Source: a bacterium HR37
Lineage (GTDB): Bacteria; Desulfobacterota_D; UBA1144; Nemesobacterales; CSP1-2
Reading direction: 5' to 3'
NCBI GenBank assembly: GCA_002898375.1
Contig: BEIN01000001.1
Location: 248,001-312,000 of the forward strand
DNA length: 64,000 nucleotides
Shown here: piece by piece, positions 26,901 to 35,461 of the stretch
Numbering within the stretch: the stretch's first letter is position 1
How the letters are laid out: each line of letters begins with the position of its first letter
Notes under the pieces: generated by a model
Databases searched by the model: none
What the model was told of the DNA's origin: nothing
What the model saw: only the letters and a program-made list of their open reading frames with translations
Position numbers and translations under genes: made by a program

Positions 26901-27663
26901 CCAGAGCACAGTTAATCCCCACACTAAGGGGTTTGGCGTGCATAACAGAGTACCAGAAAGCCTCAATGGTTTGACCAGAAAGGGTTCGACCCGATGCATC
27001 TGTAATTGTAACAGAGAGCATAATCGGAAGGCGAACTGGATACTCATCAAAGAAACGTTCCATTGCAAATATGGCAGCTTTAAGATTCAGTGTGTCGAAA
27101 ACAGTTTCTGCAAGAAGAATATCAACACCCCCCTCAACAAGCCCCCTTACCTGTTCATAGTAGGCATCTACCAGTTCCTGAAATGTTATTGCCCGAAAAG
27201 AGGGGTTGTTAACATCCGGTGATATAGAGAGTGTTTTATTTGTGGGTCCTATTGAGCCCGCAACAAAACACTTTCTATGAGGATACTTGCACATAAACTC
27301 ATCTGCAGTTTGTCTTGCAATTTGAGCTCCCGCTTTACTTAGCTCATAAGCCAGATCCTCTAGTCCGTAATCAGATTGAGAGATACGGGTGCTATTAAAG
27401 GTATTGGTTTCAATTATATCGGCTCCTGCTTCAAGATACCTACGATGTATATCAGCAACCAACTCAGGTCTGGTTAGGTTAAGAAGATCATTGTTTCCCT
27501 TGAGTTCGGTGAAGTGATCTTTAAACCGCTCTCCCCTAAAATCCTCTTCCCCAAGTCCATACGACTGGATCATGGTACCCATGGCACCATCCAGTACGAC
27601 AATACGCTCACTAAGTAACTGCTTAAGCACCTTGTGTTTTTCGCTAAATGTCTTTTCAATCAT
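23947..27663 (-). CDS. metH: cobalamin-dependent methionine synthase
   Basis: MetH transfers methyl from methyltetrahydrofolate to homocysteine through methylcobalamin. The full four-module protein is present, 1238 residues. The homocysteine domain covers 1-330, with zinc Cys in INCALGAG and [11 protein letters not shown]. The pterin domain covers about 350-640 ([25 protein letters not shown]). The cobalamin cap and Rossmann domain cover about 660-900 and include the axial His motif [12 protein letters not shown]. The reactivation domain covers about 900-1238 ([25 protein letters not shown]). It sits between a glyoxalase II-like gene and the split MetE pair on the same strand. The 46-base upstream gap is too short for a cobalamin riboswitch. 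Confidence 0.96.
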   Translation of the reverse strand: MIEKTFSEKHKVLKQLLSERIVVLDGAMGTMIQSYGLGEEDFRGERFKDHFTELKGNNDLLNLTRPELVADIHRRYLEAGADIIETNTFNSTRISQSDYGLEDLAYELSKAGAQIARQTADEFMCKYPHRKCFVAGSIGPTNKTLSISPDVNNPSFRAITFQELVDAYYEQVRGLVEGGVDILLAETVFDTLNLKAAIFAMERFFDEYPVRLPIMLSVTITDASGRTLSGQTIEAFWYSVMHAKPLSVGINCALGAGEMRPYIEELSRIADCYISCYPNAGLPNPLSETGYDEDPETTAGLLEKLAKDGLLNIVGGCCGTTPDHIRLISERLKGISPRKIPKIPSATRLSGLEPLKIESGFAPFIMVGERTNVTGSPKFASLIKSGDFEGALEIARQQIENGANIIDVNFDEALLDSEACMVRFLKLISSEPDIARVPVMIDSSKWSVIEAGLRSIQGKCIVNSISLKEGEERFLEQAKLIMRYGAAVVVMAFDEKGQAVRKEDKVRICQRAYKLLTEKLGMDPADIIFDPNVLAIATGIEEHNNYAVDFIEALKEIKGTCPGARTIGGISNISFSFRGNNVVREAMHSVFLYHAINAGLDMGIVNTGMLAVYEEIESELLQLIEDVIFNRRPDATERLIEYAEGVRGQERKQTSRSEKLWRSTGVDERLRYSIVNGIVEYVEEDILEALKFYKNPLDIIEGPLMDGMKEVGDLFGAGKMFLPQVVKSARVMKKAVACLEPFMESQKHGSGNGKRGKFVIATVKGDVHDIGKNIVSVVLSCNGYEVIDLGVMVPAEKILGVAKEVNADFIGLSGLITPSLDEMVYVASEMERQGFKIPLLIGGATTSRTHTAVKIAPRYSGVVEHVEDASRVVGVCNSLIGGGESDGVVSEIKSAQENLRRLHSMYEQKRSFVPIEEARAKGFKTEWSKLKIDVPAKLGLTVFNEIELEELVPYIDWSPFFWVWELKGTYPKILNHAKWGNQARQLYEDAKRFVEDIVKNKRFGARAIVGFWPANSVGDDIEVYRDELGDEVLGVFHFLRQQRRKEGEEVYLCLADFVAPKESGYRDYLGGFVVTAGSEVEELASFYKSKHDDYAAIMIKAIGDRFAEALAEMMHKKARDLWGFGRNESLSYEEILKEKYRGIRPAPGYPACPDHTEKRLLWKLLEVEANIGVYLTESFAMSPSSSVAGWYFAHPQSRYFHLGKIGLDQVKDYARRKGMSVEEVEKWIRPNLGYHTDL

Positions 27664-27709
27664 ACAGAAGAGTATACCAAAAGGTTTAGTGCATAAGAAC
27701 TAAGATACC

Positions 27710-28519
27710 TTATACCCACTCATCTCTAAGTTTCCTAAGCTCTTTAAAAACCTCATATGGGTCGTCAGATAGCCCAGGAATCCTTCTCTTAAGTTTTTTG
27801 ACCACCTCAGGCACATCAAAACGAAAAAAAGGATTGTAAAGTTTTTCCTCCCCTATAGTGGTAGGAAAAGGGTCTTTCCCCTGAGAACACATGTAAAGAA
27901 CTTCTTCCAGTTTCTTTTTGGCTGCTTCATTATCGGGTTCTATGCTAAGAGCAAACCTGAGGTTCTTTTGAGAGTACTCATGCCCACAGAAAATCCTAAA
28001 GTCATCTGGTAGAGGCCTTAACTTAAAGGCAATGCTTTTATAAAGCATACTTATATCTCCTCTGTATCTGGTATTACCGCAACCAGCTAGAAACAGTGTA
28101 TCCCCAACAAAAACATTGTTTCCAAGAACAATAGATATGTGTTCCGGACAATGTCCGGGAGTGTGTATGATTCTAATTCTCTGTTCCCCAAGCTGCACTA
28201 CACTTCCCTCATTAACCGTTTTCAGCCTACTACCCCCAAGAAACTCTTTTGCCTCAGGATGTGCTAGAACAACAGCCTCTGTTTTCCTTAATACCTCATC
28301 GTTTCCGCCTATATGATCAGGATGAGCATGTGTGTTTATTATATATCTGATTTTAATTTTTTTTGCTCTGGTAAAATCAAGCAACAGGCTCCCATTAAGA
28401 GGGTCTACAAAAGCTCCATGAAGCGTGGTATTACACCAGATAATGTAGTTGTAGTTAGAATCACTTCCTTCAATACGTATCCTTCCAATTGAATACGTAC
28501 CGTAATCAATTATATCCAT
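27710..28519 (-). CDS. glyoxalase II-like metallo-beta-lactamase-fold hydrolase
   Basis: A binuclear metal hydrolase of 269 residues closely following the glyoxalase II (hydroxyacylglutathione hydrolase) pattern. The THAHPDHIGG motif is near residue 61. HTPGHCPEHISI, GDTLFLAGCGNTRYRGD and FCGHEYSQKNLRFA follow in order. The C-terminal helical part ends in ELRKLRDEW, similar to GloB. The family hydrolyses S-D-lactoylglutathione; a different thiol ester is possible if the organism lacks glutathione. No glyoxalase I is in view. It lies 46 bases upstream of metH and 13 bases downstream of the small unknown gene, all on the minus strand. Confidence 0.83.
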   Translation of the reverse strand: MDIIDYGTYSIGRIRIEGSDSNYNYIIWCNTTLHGAFVDPLNGSLLLDFTRAKKIKIRYIINTHAHPDHIGGNDEVLRKTEAVVLAHPEAKEFLGGSRLKTVNEGSVVQLGEQRIRIIHTPGHCPEHISIVLGNNVFVGDTLFLAGCGNTRYRGDISMLYKSIAFKLRPLPDDFRIFCGHEYSQKNLRFALSIEPDNEAAKKKLEEVLYMCSQGKDPFPTTIGEEKLYNPFFRFDVPEVVKKLKRRIPGLSDDPYEVFKELRKLRDEWV

Positions 28520-28532
28520 CCATACTCCCTAA

Positions 28533-28808
28533 CTAGGCCTTTAGCTTTCTTTGTCTACAGGATTCAAATAGATTGCATGGAATCAATACCCTTTGCAATA
28601 ACTCCTCAAGCTCCATAAAACTTCCTGCAAGCATTAACCTTATACTCAACCTTCTTCCATGCACAAGCACAAAAAGATCCTCTATAGATGAAAACCTCAC
28701 ATAACCATCCTCCACTTTATCAATAACCCCCCTTATCACCATGCGGGAATTCATAATCACAGCATCTACAGGAACTCCAACAAACTTAATAAGCTCTTCC
28801 TGCCTCAT
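28533..28808 (-). CDS. small conserved-looking protein of unknown function
   Basis: A 91-residue protein I do not recognise. The first 60 residues alternate as short beta strands (VPVDAVIMNSRMVIRGVIDKV, YVRFSSIEDLFVLVHGRRLSI), which suggests a small barrel of Sm-like, PilZ-like or RNA-binding type. The rest (MELEELLQRVLIPCNLF) is helical, and the tail is basic. A good ribosome site AAGGAG precedes the ATG. It is the first gene of the minus-strand run leading to glyoxalase II, metH and split MetE, and it is divergent from a lipoprotein gene. That it is real is supported by its ribosome site and tight spacing. Confidence 0.6.
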   Translation of the reverse strand: MRQEELIKFVGVPVDAVIMNSRMVIRGVIDKVEDGYVRFSSIEDLFVLVHGRRLSIRLMLAGSFMELEELLQRVLIPCNLFESCRQRKLKA

Positions 28809-28842
28809 AACAATAACTCCTTATAGAACGAGAAAAGATATA

Positions 28843-28851
28843 TGATATAAT
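28843..28851 (+). promoter_or_regulatory. extended -10 promoter element
   Basis: TGATATAAT is an extended -10 (TGn plus TATAAT) located 35 bases before the lipoprotein ATG at 28886. No -35 is clear, which is acceptable for extended -10 promoters. Confidence 0.45.
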
Positions 28852-28885
28852 ATTATGCCATAAAACTTTTCCTAGGCTTGTAATT

Positions 28886-29302
28886 ATGCATTCCAAAATA
28901 CCAGTTTGCAAAATACTTATTATAACATTGCTATACATGATAGGATGTACATCTACAGGTAAGAAAGAACAACCTCTTTCAACAGAGATTCCGGGAATAA
29001 AAACACAGATCTCAAAAATCCTTATATCTCCCCTAGCTTTTGATGGTGCTATAGTTGTTGTAGAAGGAATAGCAAAAGATGTATCATACACAAGAGGTAT
29101 TACAAAGTTTAAAGTATCAGATACACTTGGAAACTTTATAAACGTTTCTTTTACTAAACCCCTTGATATTGAGGAAGATGACTACATAGCAGTTGGAGGC
29201 ATATATAGAAGGACAAAAAACGAAATCGAGGCAAGAGAGGTAAGAAAATCTGCAATAAAAGTGGATACCCTCAAACTGGAGCAGGACTCCTTGACAAGGT
29301 AA
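28886..29302 (+). CDS. putative lipoprotein with OB-fold-like domain
   Basis: A 138-residue exported protein. The N-terminal hydrophobic segment KILIITLLYMIGC ends in a lipobox-like MIGC with Cys21. The mature part has the strand pattern of a small OB fold: VVVEGIAKDVS, TKFKVSDTLGNFINVSF, DDYIAVGGIYRR, EIEAREV. Such OB-fold lipoproteins are seen in thermophilic and anaerobic bacteria with no firm function. The ATG lacks a strong ribosome site. It is 44 bases upstream of threonine synthase and could share its transcript. Confidence 0.65.
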   Translation: MHSKIPVCKILIITLLYMIGCTSTGKKEQPLSTEIPGIKTQISKILISPLAFDGAIVVVEGIAKDVSYTRGITKFKVSDTLGNFINVSFTKPLDIEEDDYIAVGGIYRRTKNEIEAREVRKSAIKVDTLKLEQDSLTR

Positions 29303-29346
29303 AAAAGAAAAGGTAATTCTTTACGAATACTTCGAAGAGGAATCCT

Positions 29347-30594
29347 ATGGGTTATGTAAAAGGTCTTATATGTAAGGAATGTTCCAAAGAGTACCCAAAA
29401 GCTCCCATCCATGTGTGTGAGTTTTGCTTTGGTCCCCTTGAGGTAACATATGACTACGAAGGTTTAAAAAACATTGTGTCCAGGGAATTAATAGAGAAGA
29501 GAGAACCAAACATATGGCGATATGCAGAGCTCTTACCGGTAGACAATCCACCAACGATTGGAAGACATGTAGGTTTCACACCTCTTGTACGAGCCAACAA
29601 TCTAGCAAGAGCACTAGGGGTTAGAGAGGTTTATGTAAAAAACGATGCGGTATGCTATCCATCACTTTCATTTAAGGATAGAGTTGTCTCAGTAGCACTT
29701 TCAAAAGCTAAAGAGTTTGGATTTAAAACAGTTGCATGTGCATCAACAGGGAACCTTGCAAACGCTGTTGCTGCCCTTTCCTCATCTGGGAAACTTGAAA
29801 GCTTTATATTTATCCCACAGGACCTAGAGCAATCAAAGATACTGGGGACATCTATTTATGGAGCAAATCTTATAGGAATCAAGGGAAGTTATGACGATGT
29901 AAACCGCCTTTGTAGTGAAATTGCAGAGAAATTTGGTTGGGCATTTGTAAATATCAACATGCGTCCGTATTATGCTGAAGGATCAAAAACCTTTGGTTTT
30001 GAGATAATTGAACAACTAGGATGGCGGGTTCCAAAGCATATCGTAGTTCCAATGGCAAGTGGTTCTTTACTAACAAAGATATGGAAAGCCATAAAGGAAT
30101 TTGAAATCCTAGAGCTAGTGGATAGAACCGAAACGAAGATCTATGGTGCCCAGGCGCAGGGATGTTCTCCAATAGCAACTGCAGTAAAGAATGGCTGGGA
30201 TTTCTTTAAACCCGTCAAACCTCAAACAATAGCAAAATCCCTTGCTATAGGAAATCCTGCTGATGGTTACTATGCAATAAATGTAATCAGGGAAAGTGGT
30301 GGATGGAGTGAAGAAGCAACTGACGAAGAGATAGTTGAGGGAATTAAGCTGCTTGCAGAAACTGAAGGGATATTCACCGAAACTGCAGGGGGGGTAACGG
30401 TAGCAGTTACCAGGAAACTCATAAACCAAGGTATAATTCCGAGGGATGAATCCATTGTTATATCGATAACCGGAAACGGTCTTAAAACTCAGGAAGCAAT
30501 TCTTAACAGTATCTCAAAACCACATATAATAGAAGCAAGGCTTGAGGATTTTGAAGAACTTTATTACGAAAAGTTAAAAAAAGGAGGTAGCTAA
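29347..30594 (+). CDS. thrC: threonine synthase
   Basis: A PLP fold-type II enzyme that converts O-phosphohomoserine to threonine. It has 415 residues. The N-terminal zinc-ribbon-like segment has two Cys pairs (CKEC and CEFC, residues 9-31). The PLP lysine motif is SLSFKDRVV (about residue 119) and the phosphate-binding stretch is CASTGNLANAVAA. A late TETAGGVTVAV block is typical of the thermophile/archaeal-type enzyme. AGAGG lies just before the ATG. It is one base upstream of a MoaD/ThiS-like sulfur-carrier gene. That pairing raises the possibility of a sulfhydrylase role using a protein thiocarboxylate, but the sequence pattern itself is that of threonine synthase. Confidence 0.88.
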   Translation: MGYVKGLICKECSKEYPKAPIHVCEFCFGPLEVTYDYEGLKNIVSRELIEKREPNIWRYAELLPVDNPPTIGRHVGFTPLVRANNLARALGVREVYVKNDAVCYPSLSFKDRVVSVALSKAKEFGFKTVACASTGNLANAVAALSSSGKLESFIFIPQDLEQSKILGTSIYGANLIGIKGSYDDVNRLCSEIAEKFGWAFVNINMRPYYAEGSKTFGFEIIEQLGWRVPKHIVVPMASGSLLTKIWKAIKEFEILELVDRTETKIYGAQAQGCSPIATAVKNGWDFFKPVKPQTIAKSLAIGNPADGYYAINVIRESGGWSEEATDEEIVEGIKLLAETEGIFTETAGGVTVAVTRKLINQGIIPRDESIVISITGNGLKTQEAILNSISKPHIIEARLEDFEELYYEKLKKGGS

Positions 30595-30595
30595 T

Positions 30596-30871
30596 ATGCC
30601 CTCTGTAAGAATACCAACTCCGCTAAGGAGAATAACAGGTGATAAGGACGAAGTCACAGTAAACGCAAAAAACATTAAGGATCTGATAGAAGAGCTTGAA
30701 AAACAGTTTCCAGGTATAAAAGAGAGGATCTGTGATGAAAACGGTAACATAAGAAGGTTCATAAATCTGTATGTGAACAACGAGGACATACGGTTTTTAA
30801 ATGGAGTTGAAACTCAACTAAAAGAAAACGACGTTGTATCAATAATTCCTGCTATTGCTGGTGGATATTAA
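30596..30871 (+). CDS. MoaD/ThiS-family sulfur-carrier-like protein ending in GGY
   Basis: A 91-residue ubiquitin-fold protein of the MoaD/ThiS/CysO group. The N-terminal strand (SVRIPTPLRRIT), central helix (IKDLIEELEKQFPGI) and the end VVSIIPAIAGG match CysO-like carriers. Active carriers end in Gly-Gly, where the C-terminus is adenylated and thiocarboxylated. Here an extra Tyr91 follows Gly89-Gly90. In known cases such as HcyS of Wolinella, an extra residue is removed by a JAMM-type protease. No such protease or ThiF-like E1 lies in the window. It has the strongest ribosome site seen here (AAAGGAGG) and directly follows thrC. Sulfur delivery for cysteine, homocysteine or molybdopterin are the candidates. 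Confidence 0.82.
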   Translation: MPSVRIPTPLRRITGDKDEVTVNAKNIKDLIEELEKQFPGIKERICDENGNIRRFINLYVNNEDIRFLNGVETQLKENDVVSIIPAIAGGY

Positions 30872-30966
30872 GTTATAAAAATACATGTTGTTATACACAG
30901 AATCTATTGTTAGAGGTTACTCTATAAAACGCCTAAAAAGGTATCCTCAAATAGGTTATGCTCCTC

Positions 30967-30984
30967 AGAAAGCTTTCTTTTTTT
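30967..30984 (+). terminator. weak candidate terminator after the MoaD-like gene
   Basis: AGAAAGCTTTCT is a perfect palindrome followed directly by a run of Ts. The hairpin is short (4 pairs at most with a real loop) and lies 96 bases after the stop, so it is a weak call. The rest of 30872-31080 holds no gene that I can support. Confidence 0.3.
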
Positions 30985-31080
30985 CACTAAACCTTGCAAG
31001 GCAACCATGTCTTTTATTCCTCTCTAGGTAAGTTCTATAAATCCCATATACAAAATACAATTAAAAGGAGGGAAAAAAAC

Positions 31081-31776
31081 ATGTTAAAATACTATAAGTT
31101 TATCTGTATTACACTCTTAGTTTTTACCACACTTATCATAACAGGTTGTGCCAAGAAACCTGCAGAGGAACTTACAGGTGCAGAAGCATCCCTTAGAGCT
31201 GCAGAGGAGGCTGGAGCAAGAGAGTTAGCACCAGAAGAATTTAGGGCTGCAGAGGAATTAATAGAGAGAGCAAAAGAACTTATGAATCAGGGAAGGCATA
31301 AGGAAGCAAGAGAACTCTTAAGACAAGCCAAGATTAAAGCGGATGAAGCAAGGTACAAAGCAGAGCTTGCAAAACGGGACAAGGAACTGGAGAGGCTAAG
31401 AGAGGAAGGAATCCCAGAGGTAGCAGGCACCGGCATTCAGGATATATTCTTTGATTTCGATAAATACAATATAAGACCTGATGCAATACCGGTACTTGAA
31501 AGAAATGCCGAGATTCTTAGAAATAACCCCGATATAAGTGTGGTTATAGAGGGATACTGTGATATAAGGGGAACAGAAGAATACAACCTCGCACTTGGTC
31601 AAAGAAGAGCTGATTCTACCAAAAACTATCTTGTTAGACTGGGCATCTCCCCTTCAAGGATACAGGCTATAAGCCGAGGAGAAACAACTAAATGGGCTGA
31701 AGGAACAACAGAGGAAGCCTATCAACTAAACAGAAGAGCTCATTTCATCCCAACTAGATCACTGCCTTCCATGTAG
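31081..31776 (+). CDS. pal: Pal-like OmpA-domain peptidoglycan-associated lipoprotein
   Basis: An outer-membrane lipoprotein anchoring the envelope to peptidoglycan. From ATG 31081 (AAAAGGAGGG upstream) it has 231 residues; the frame is open back to 30994. The signal ends in IITGC, a proper lipobox with Cys22. Residues about 35-110 form a charged, Ala/Glu-rich coiled coil of the DUF4398 kind. The OmpA-like domain, about 118-230, has IFFDFDKYNIRPDA, the peptidoglycan-binding GYCDIRGTEEYNLALGQRRA, and NRRAHF near the end. No tol genes are adjacent. The coiled-coil insert makes it longer than E. coli Pal, and such inserts are frequent in Deltaproteobacteria-like lineages. Confidence 0.88.
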   Translation: MLKYYKFICITLLVFTTLIITGCAKKPAEELTGAEASLRAAEEAGARELAPEEFRAAEELIERAKELMNQGRHKEARELLRQAKIKADEARYKAELAKRDKELERLREEGIPEVAGTGIQDIFFDFDKYNIRPDAIPVLERNAEILRNNPDISVVIEGYCDIRGTEEYNLALGQRRADSTKNYLVRLGISPSRIQAISRGETTKWAEGTTEEAYQLNRRAHFIPTRSLPSM

Positions 31777-31787
31777 CATAAAGCAAA

Positions 31788-31820
31788 AAGCCAGCATCTA
31801 ACTCGGTTAGGTGCTGGCTT
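31788..31820. terminator. strong bidirectional terminator between pal and dnaJ
   Basis: GCCAGCATCTAAC pairs with GTTAGGTGCTGGC across a TCG loop (one mismatch that becomes a wobble pair in RNA). On the minus strand the stem is followed by TTTTTG, so it ends the hrcA-grpE-dnaK-dnaJ transcript 8 bases after the dnaJ stop. On the plus strand the trailing T-run is short (TT). Confidence 0.75.
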
Positions 31821-31827
31821 CAAAGTC

Positions 31828-32919
31828 CTAACCAAAAAGCTCTTTAAACTTTTCCATGAATTTTCTTATCATAGGGTTTTCATCACCCTCACTTAGCCTT
31901 GCAAATTCCTCAAGTAGCTGTCTTTGTTTTGGACTTAACTTAACAGGAACCTCAACCTGCACTCTTACATACAGGTCACCTCTCCCACGACCATTAAGAC
32001 CTACAATGCCCTTTCCTTTTAGCTTAAATATCTGTCCAGGTTGGGTCCCGGGTGGAATTTTAAGTGTTGTTTTTCCCTCAAGCGTAGGAATCTCTATCTC
32101 TGTTCCAAGAGCTGCCTGAACAAAACTTATAGGAACCTCACAGTATATGTCTCTTCCCTCACGTCTAAAGAACGGATGCTCCTTTACAACTATCTCAACA
32201 TATAAATCACCTGCAGGACCACCAAATAACCCAGGTTCCCCCTCTCCACGAATTCTAAGCCTTGTTCCATCTCCAACCCCGGCAGGAACTCTTACCCTAA
32301 CCCTTTGTTCCGACACCGTTAGCCCCTCTCCTCGACAATTTGGACAGACCTTTCTTATAATCCTTCCGGTTCCCCTACAATTTGAACACGTTCTGCTTAT
32401 AGCAAAAAACCCCTCTGAATACTTTATTGTTCCTCTCCCACCACAGATCACACATACAGCTTCTCCACCAGGGGCCGCTCCTCTCCCTCTACACTCAGAA
32501 CACAAAACCCGTTTTGGGACAACGATCTCTTTCTCTATACCAAAAGCGGCTTCTTCAAAGGTCAGTTCAAGCGTATATTTTAAGTCTCTTCCCCTTCCCT
32601 GTCGTTGCCTACCTCCAACGTTAAAGACCTCTTCGAAGAGGTTCTCAAACAGATCACCAAAACTACTGCCAAAACCAAAATCAGAAAAAAGGCCTTCACT
32701 TGAAATATGGCCAAAGCTATCGTACTGGGCCCTCTTTTCAGGATCACTTAAAACCTGATAAGCCTCATTTATCTCTTTAAATTTTTCTTCTGCTTCGGGA
32801 TTGCCTGGATTTCGGTCAGGGTGGTACTGAAAAGCAAGCCTTTTATAAGCCTTCTTTATCTCTTCCTGGCTAACATCCCTACTAACACCAAGTATTTCAT
32901 AGTAATCCTTCTTGGCCAT
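31828..32919 (-). CDS. dnaJ: chaperone DnaJ
   Basis: A type I J-domain co-chaperone that stimulates DnaK ATP hydrolysis and delivers substrates. It has 363 residues. The J domain at 1-70 contains HPD in YHPDRNPG. A short Gly/Phe-rich stretch ([10 protein letters not shown]) follows. The zinc domain has four CxxCxGxG repeats: [32 protein letters not shown]. The C-terminal substrate domains end in KFKELFG. It is the last gene of the hrcA-grpE-dnaK-dnaJ operon, 12 bases after dnaK, and is followed by a strong terminator. Confidence 0.95.
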   Translation of the reverse strand: MAKKDYYEILGVSRDVSQEEIKKAYKRLAFQYHPDRNPGNPEAEEKFKEINEAYQVLSDPEKRAQYDSFGHISSEGLFSDFGFGSSFGDLFENLFEEVFNVGGRQRQGRGRDLKYTLELTFEEAAFGIEKEIVVPKRVLCSECRGRGAAPGGEAVCVICGGRGTIKYSEGFFAISRTCSNCRGTGRIIRKVCPNCRGEGLTVSEQRVRVRVPAGVGDGTRLRIRGEGEPGLFGGPAGDLYVEIVVKEHPFFRREGRDIYCEVPISFVQAALGTEIEIPTLEGKTTLKIPPGTQPGQIFKLKGKGIVGLNGRGRGDLYVRVQVEVPVKLSPKQRQLLEEFARLSEGDENPMIRKFMEKFKELFG

Positions 32920-32931
32920 AGCAAAACACCC

Positions 32932-34764
32932 TTAATCCCTATTAACCTCTTTTGTATTGGTTGTTCGCTGAGCGTATATAAGCTCTGCGAATCTATAGGA
33001 AACTTCTTTAAGCTGTTTCAAAGCAATTTTTAGTTCCTCGTATTCTTCACCATCAAGAACTTCTTTTACCCTATCTATCTTTAGCCTTAGGAGCTCTCTT
33101 AGCTCAGCACCCACCTTATCACCATAAGCATCTAAAGATCTACTAACAGAATACACAAGGCCTTCGGCCTCATTCCTAAGGAGAGCAATCTCCTTTTTCT
33201 TCCTGTCTAACTCAATGTTTTTCTGAGAGTCCTCTATTATCCTTTTAATCTCCTCCTCACTAAGACCACCTGAAGGGAACACCTGAATCGCCTGTTCTTT
33301 ACCTGTACCCAAATCCTTTGCAGAGACATGTAGAATGCCGTCGGCATCCACTTCAAAAGAAACCTCAATCTGAGGTACCCCCCTTGGAGCTGGTGGTATC
33401 CCTACGAGATTAAACCTCGCAAGAGAAACATTATCTTCAGCCATCTCCCTTTCACCCTGAAGGACATGTATGCTTACAAAGTCCTGATTATCAACAGCGG
33501 TGGTAAAAATCCTGCTTCTTTTTGTCGGAATAGTGGTATTTCGCTCAATTATCTTGGTAAATAGTCCTCCCCGTGTTTCAACTCCAAGAGATAAAGGAAC
33601 AACATCCAAAAGAAGCACCTCATCTATCTTTCCCTCTAAGACACCCCCCTGGATTGCAGCACCAATTGCTACAACCTCATCAGGATTTATTCTTCGTTGA
33701 GGTTCTTTCTCAAATAGCTTTCTAACCCTTTCCTGCACCTTGGGCATTCTTGTCATACCACCTACAAGAACAACCTCGTCTATCTCTGATGGACTGAGCC
33801 TTGCATTCTCAAGGGCCTGAAGACATGGCCCCTCGAGTCTATCAATTAAGTCAGCAACAAGGTTTTCAAACTCTGCCCTTGTGATTTTAAAGTTGAGGTG
33901 CTTGGGACCATGGCTGTCCACCGCAATAAAAGGAAGGTTGATAGTGGTCTCAAAAAGAGATGATAAATCGTGTTTTGCTTTCTCACAGGCTTCTTTAATT
34001 CTTTGAAGGGCCATTCTGTCATTCTTCAAGTTTATTCCATAACGTTTTTTAAAATCCTCAACAATGAACTCAACCAACCTGTTATCAAAGTCATCACCAC
34101 CTAGGAATGTGTCCCCACTTGTGGCTTTGACTTCAAACACACCATTTGATATCTCAAGTATCGTTATATCAAAAGTCCCCCCACCCAAATCGAAAATCGC
34201 AACCTTTTGGCTACCCTTCTTATCAAGACCATAAGCAAGAGCCGCTGCTGTGGGCTCATTTATTATACGCCTTACATTCAACCCGGCTATTTTACCGGCT
34301 TCCTTAGTTGCCTGACGCTGTCTATCATTAAACTGAGCAGGTACTGTTATTACAGCTTCGGTTACCTCATGGCCCAAATAATCTTCTGCGATCTGCTTCA
34401 TTTTCATAAGTATAATTGCAGATATCTCCTGAGGGCTGTATCCCTTTCCGTTTATCTCAATCCAAGCATCACCTGAAGGACTTGGTATTATCTTATAAGG
34501 AGCCAATTCCCTTGTCTTTTGAACCTCAGGAGAATCAAAGCGCCTTCCTATAAGCCTTTTTACAGCAAATACGGTATTTTGAGGGTTTACCATTGCCTGT
34601 CTTTTTGCAATACCACCCGCAAACCTACTTCCATCATCGGTAAAGGCTACAACAGAAGGGGTGATTCTGCTTCCCTCCTCATTGGGAATAACAACAGGAC
34701 TTCCCCCCTCAATAACAGCCACACATGAATTTGTTGTTCCTAGATCAATACCTACTATAGCCAT
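32932..34764 (-). CDS. dnaK: chaperone DnaK, operon copy with atypical C-terminus
   Basis: An Hsp70 chaperone of 610 residues. The nucleotide-binding domain has [25 protein letters not shown] and LVGGMTRMP. The substrate domain includes [13 protein letters not shown] and a conserved [11 protein letters not shown]. The C-terminal lid is shorter than usual and ends [11 protein letters not shown]. It lacks the Gly-rich linker and the DVIDAEF tail of canonical DnaK. It is nevertheless the copy located between grpE and dnaJ in the hrcA operon. The second DnaK at 40548 carries the canonical tail. The catalytic domain looks intact, so the difference should affect substrate handling or partner choice rather than ATP use. 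Confidence 0.95.
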   Translation of the reverse strand: MAIVGIDLGTTNSCVAVIEGGSPVVIPNEEGSRITPSVVAFTDDGSRFAGGIAKRQAMVNPQNTVFAVKRLIGRRFDSPEVQKTRELAPYKIIPSPSGDAWIEINGKGYSPQEISAIILMKMKQIAEDYLGHEVTEAVITVPAQFNDRQRQATKEAGKIAGLNVRRIINEPTAAALAYGLDKKGSQKVAIFDLGGGTFDITILEISNGVFEVKATSGDTFLGGDDFDNRLVEFIVEDFKKRYGINLKNDRMALQRIKEACEKAKHDLSSLFETTINLPFIAVDSHGPKHLNFKITRAEFENLVADLIDRLEGPCLQALENARLSPSEIDEVVLVGGMTRMPKVQERVRKLFEKEPQRRINPDEVVAIGAAIQGGVLEGKIDEVLLLDVVPLSLGVETRGGLFTKIIERNTTIPTKRSRIFTTAVDNQDFVSIHVLQGEREMAEDNVSLARFNLVGIPPAPRGVPQIEVSFEVDADGILHVSAKDLGTGKEQAIQVFPSGGLSEEEIKRIIEDSQKNIELDRKKKEIALLRNEAEGLVYSVSRSLDAYGDKVGAELRELLRLKIDRVKEVLDGEEYEELKIALKQLKEVSYRFAELIYAQRTTNTKEVNRD

Positions 34765-34782
34765 AACCTATCTCTCTAATTT

Positions 34783-35460
34783 TTACTCCTCTTCCTCTAC
34801 TAATTCAAGTATATCCCCTTCTAGTGTATCGTCTCCTTTTGAATTCCCCTCAACAGAGGATTCCGCTTTAGGCTGCGCTTCTTTCTTTTCCTTTGACACA
34901 ACCACAAGGGCCGGTCGTAAAAGCCTATCCTTAAGCATATATCCTTTTAGCATTTCAGAAACAATAACTCCTGGTGCAATGTCATCAGATTCCACATACT
35001 CTATAGCCTGATGATACCTTGGATCAAAAGGCTGCCCCTGTTTAGCTTCTATTGTTTTTACCCCAAACTTCTCAAGGCAGCTTAGAAACTGTTTATGTAC
35101 AAGTTTTACTCCTTCTACAATAGGTTCAGCTTCTTTTATGGACTCGGAGTGTTCAATTGCTCTTTCAAGATTATCAAGTACATTTAGAAGAGCCTTTATA
35201 AGCTCTTCATTTCCATAAGCTATAATATCAGCTTTTTCCTTTGTTACCCTCTTTTTGTAGTTATCAAAATCCGCAGCCATTCGCAAGTGTCTATCATAGA
35301 GTTCATTATATTCCCTCTTTTTTTCCTCAAGCTCCTCCTCAAGGGACTTAACTTTAGCGTAAAGATTCTCCTCGGATAGATCCCCCACCGATTCCTCCTT
35401 CATTTGGGATTCACCTACACCTTCCGATATCTCCTTGTTCTCTCTATCGTTATTACTCAT
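34783..35460 (-). CDS. grpE: nucleotide exchange factor GrpE
   Basis: GrpE releases ADP from DnaK. The protein has 225 residues. An acidic low-complexity N-terminus and a long coiled-coil helix (KVKSLEEELEEKKREYNELYDR) lead to the four-helix and beta domains. Diagnostic segments are RMAADFDNYKKR, NVLDNLERAI and PFDPRYHQAI, then ISEMLKGYMLKDRLLRPALV-type spacing. The C-terminal 40 residues are again acidic (EGDILELVEEEE), longer than in many GrpEs. It starts one base after hrcA and ends 18 bases before dnaK. Confidence 0.95.
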   Translation of the reverse strand: MSNNDRENKEISEGVGESQMKEESVGDLSEENLYAKVKSLEEELEEKKREYNELYDRHLRMAADFDNYKKRVTKEKADIIAYGNEELIKALLNVLDNLERAIEHSESIKEAEPIVEGVKLVHKQFLSCLEKFGVKTIEAKQGQPFDPRYHQAIEYVESDDIAPGVIVSEMLKGYMLKDRLLRPALVVVSKEKKEAQPKAESSVEGNSKGDDTLEGDILELVEEEE

Positions 35461-35461
35461 T

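Noticed and set aside
27664-27709. Cobalamin or SAM riboswitch before metH
   Set aside because: The gap is only 46 bases and the upstream gene is close on the same strand, so there is no room for the aptamer.
30994-31080. Upstream start for the Pal-like lipoprotein
   Set aside because: It would bury the signal peptide; AAAAGGAGGG stands before ATG 31081, which gives a proper lipoprotein signal.
30872-31080. Small RNA or tRNA in the longest intergenic gap
   Set aside because: No cloverleaf, CCA end or conserved RNA motif is visible; only a weak palindrome-T element and AT-rich sequence are present.
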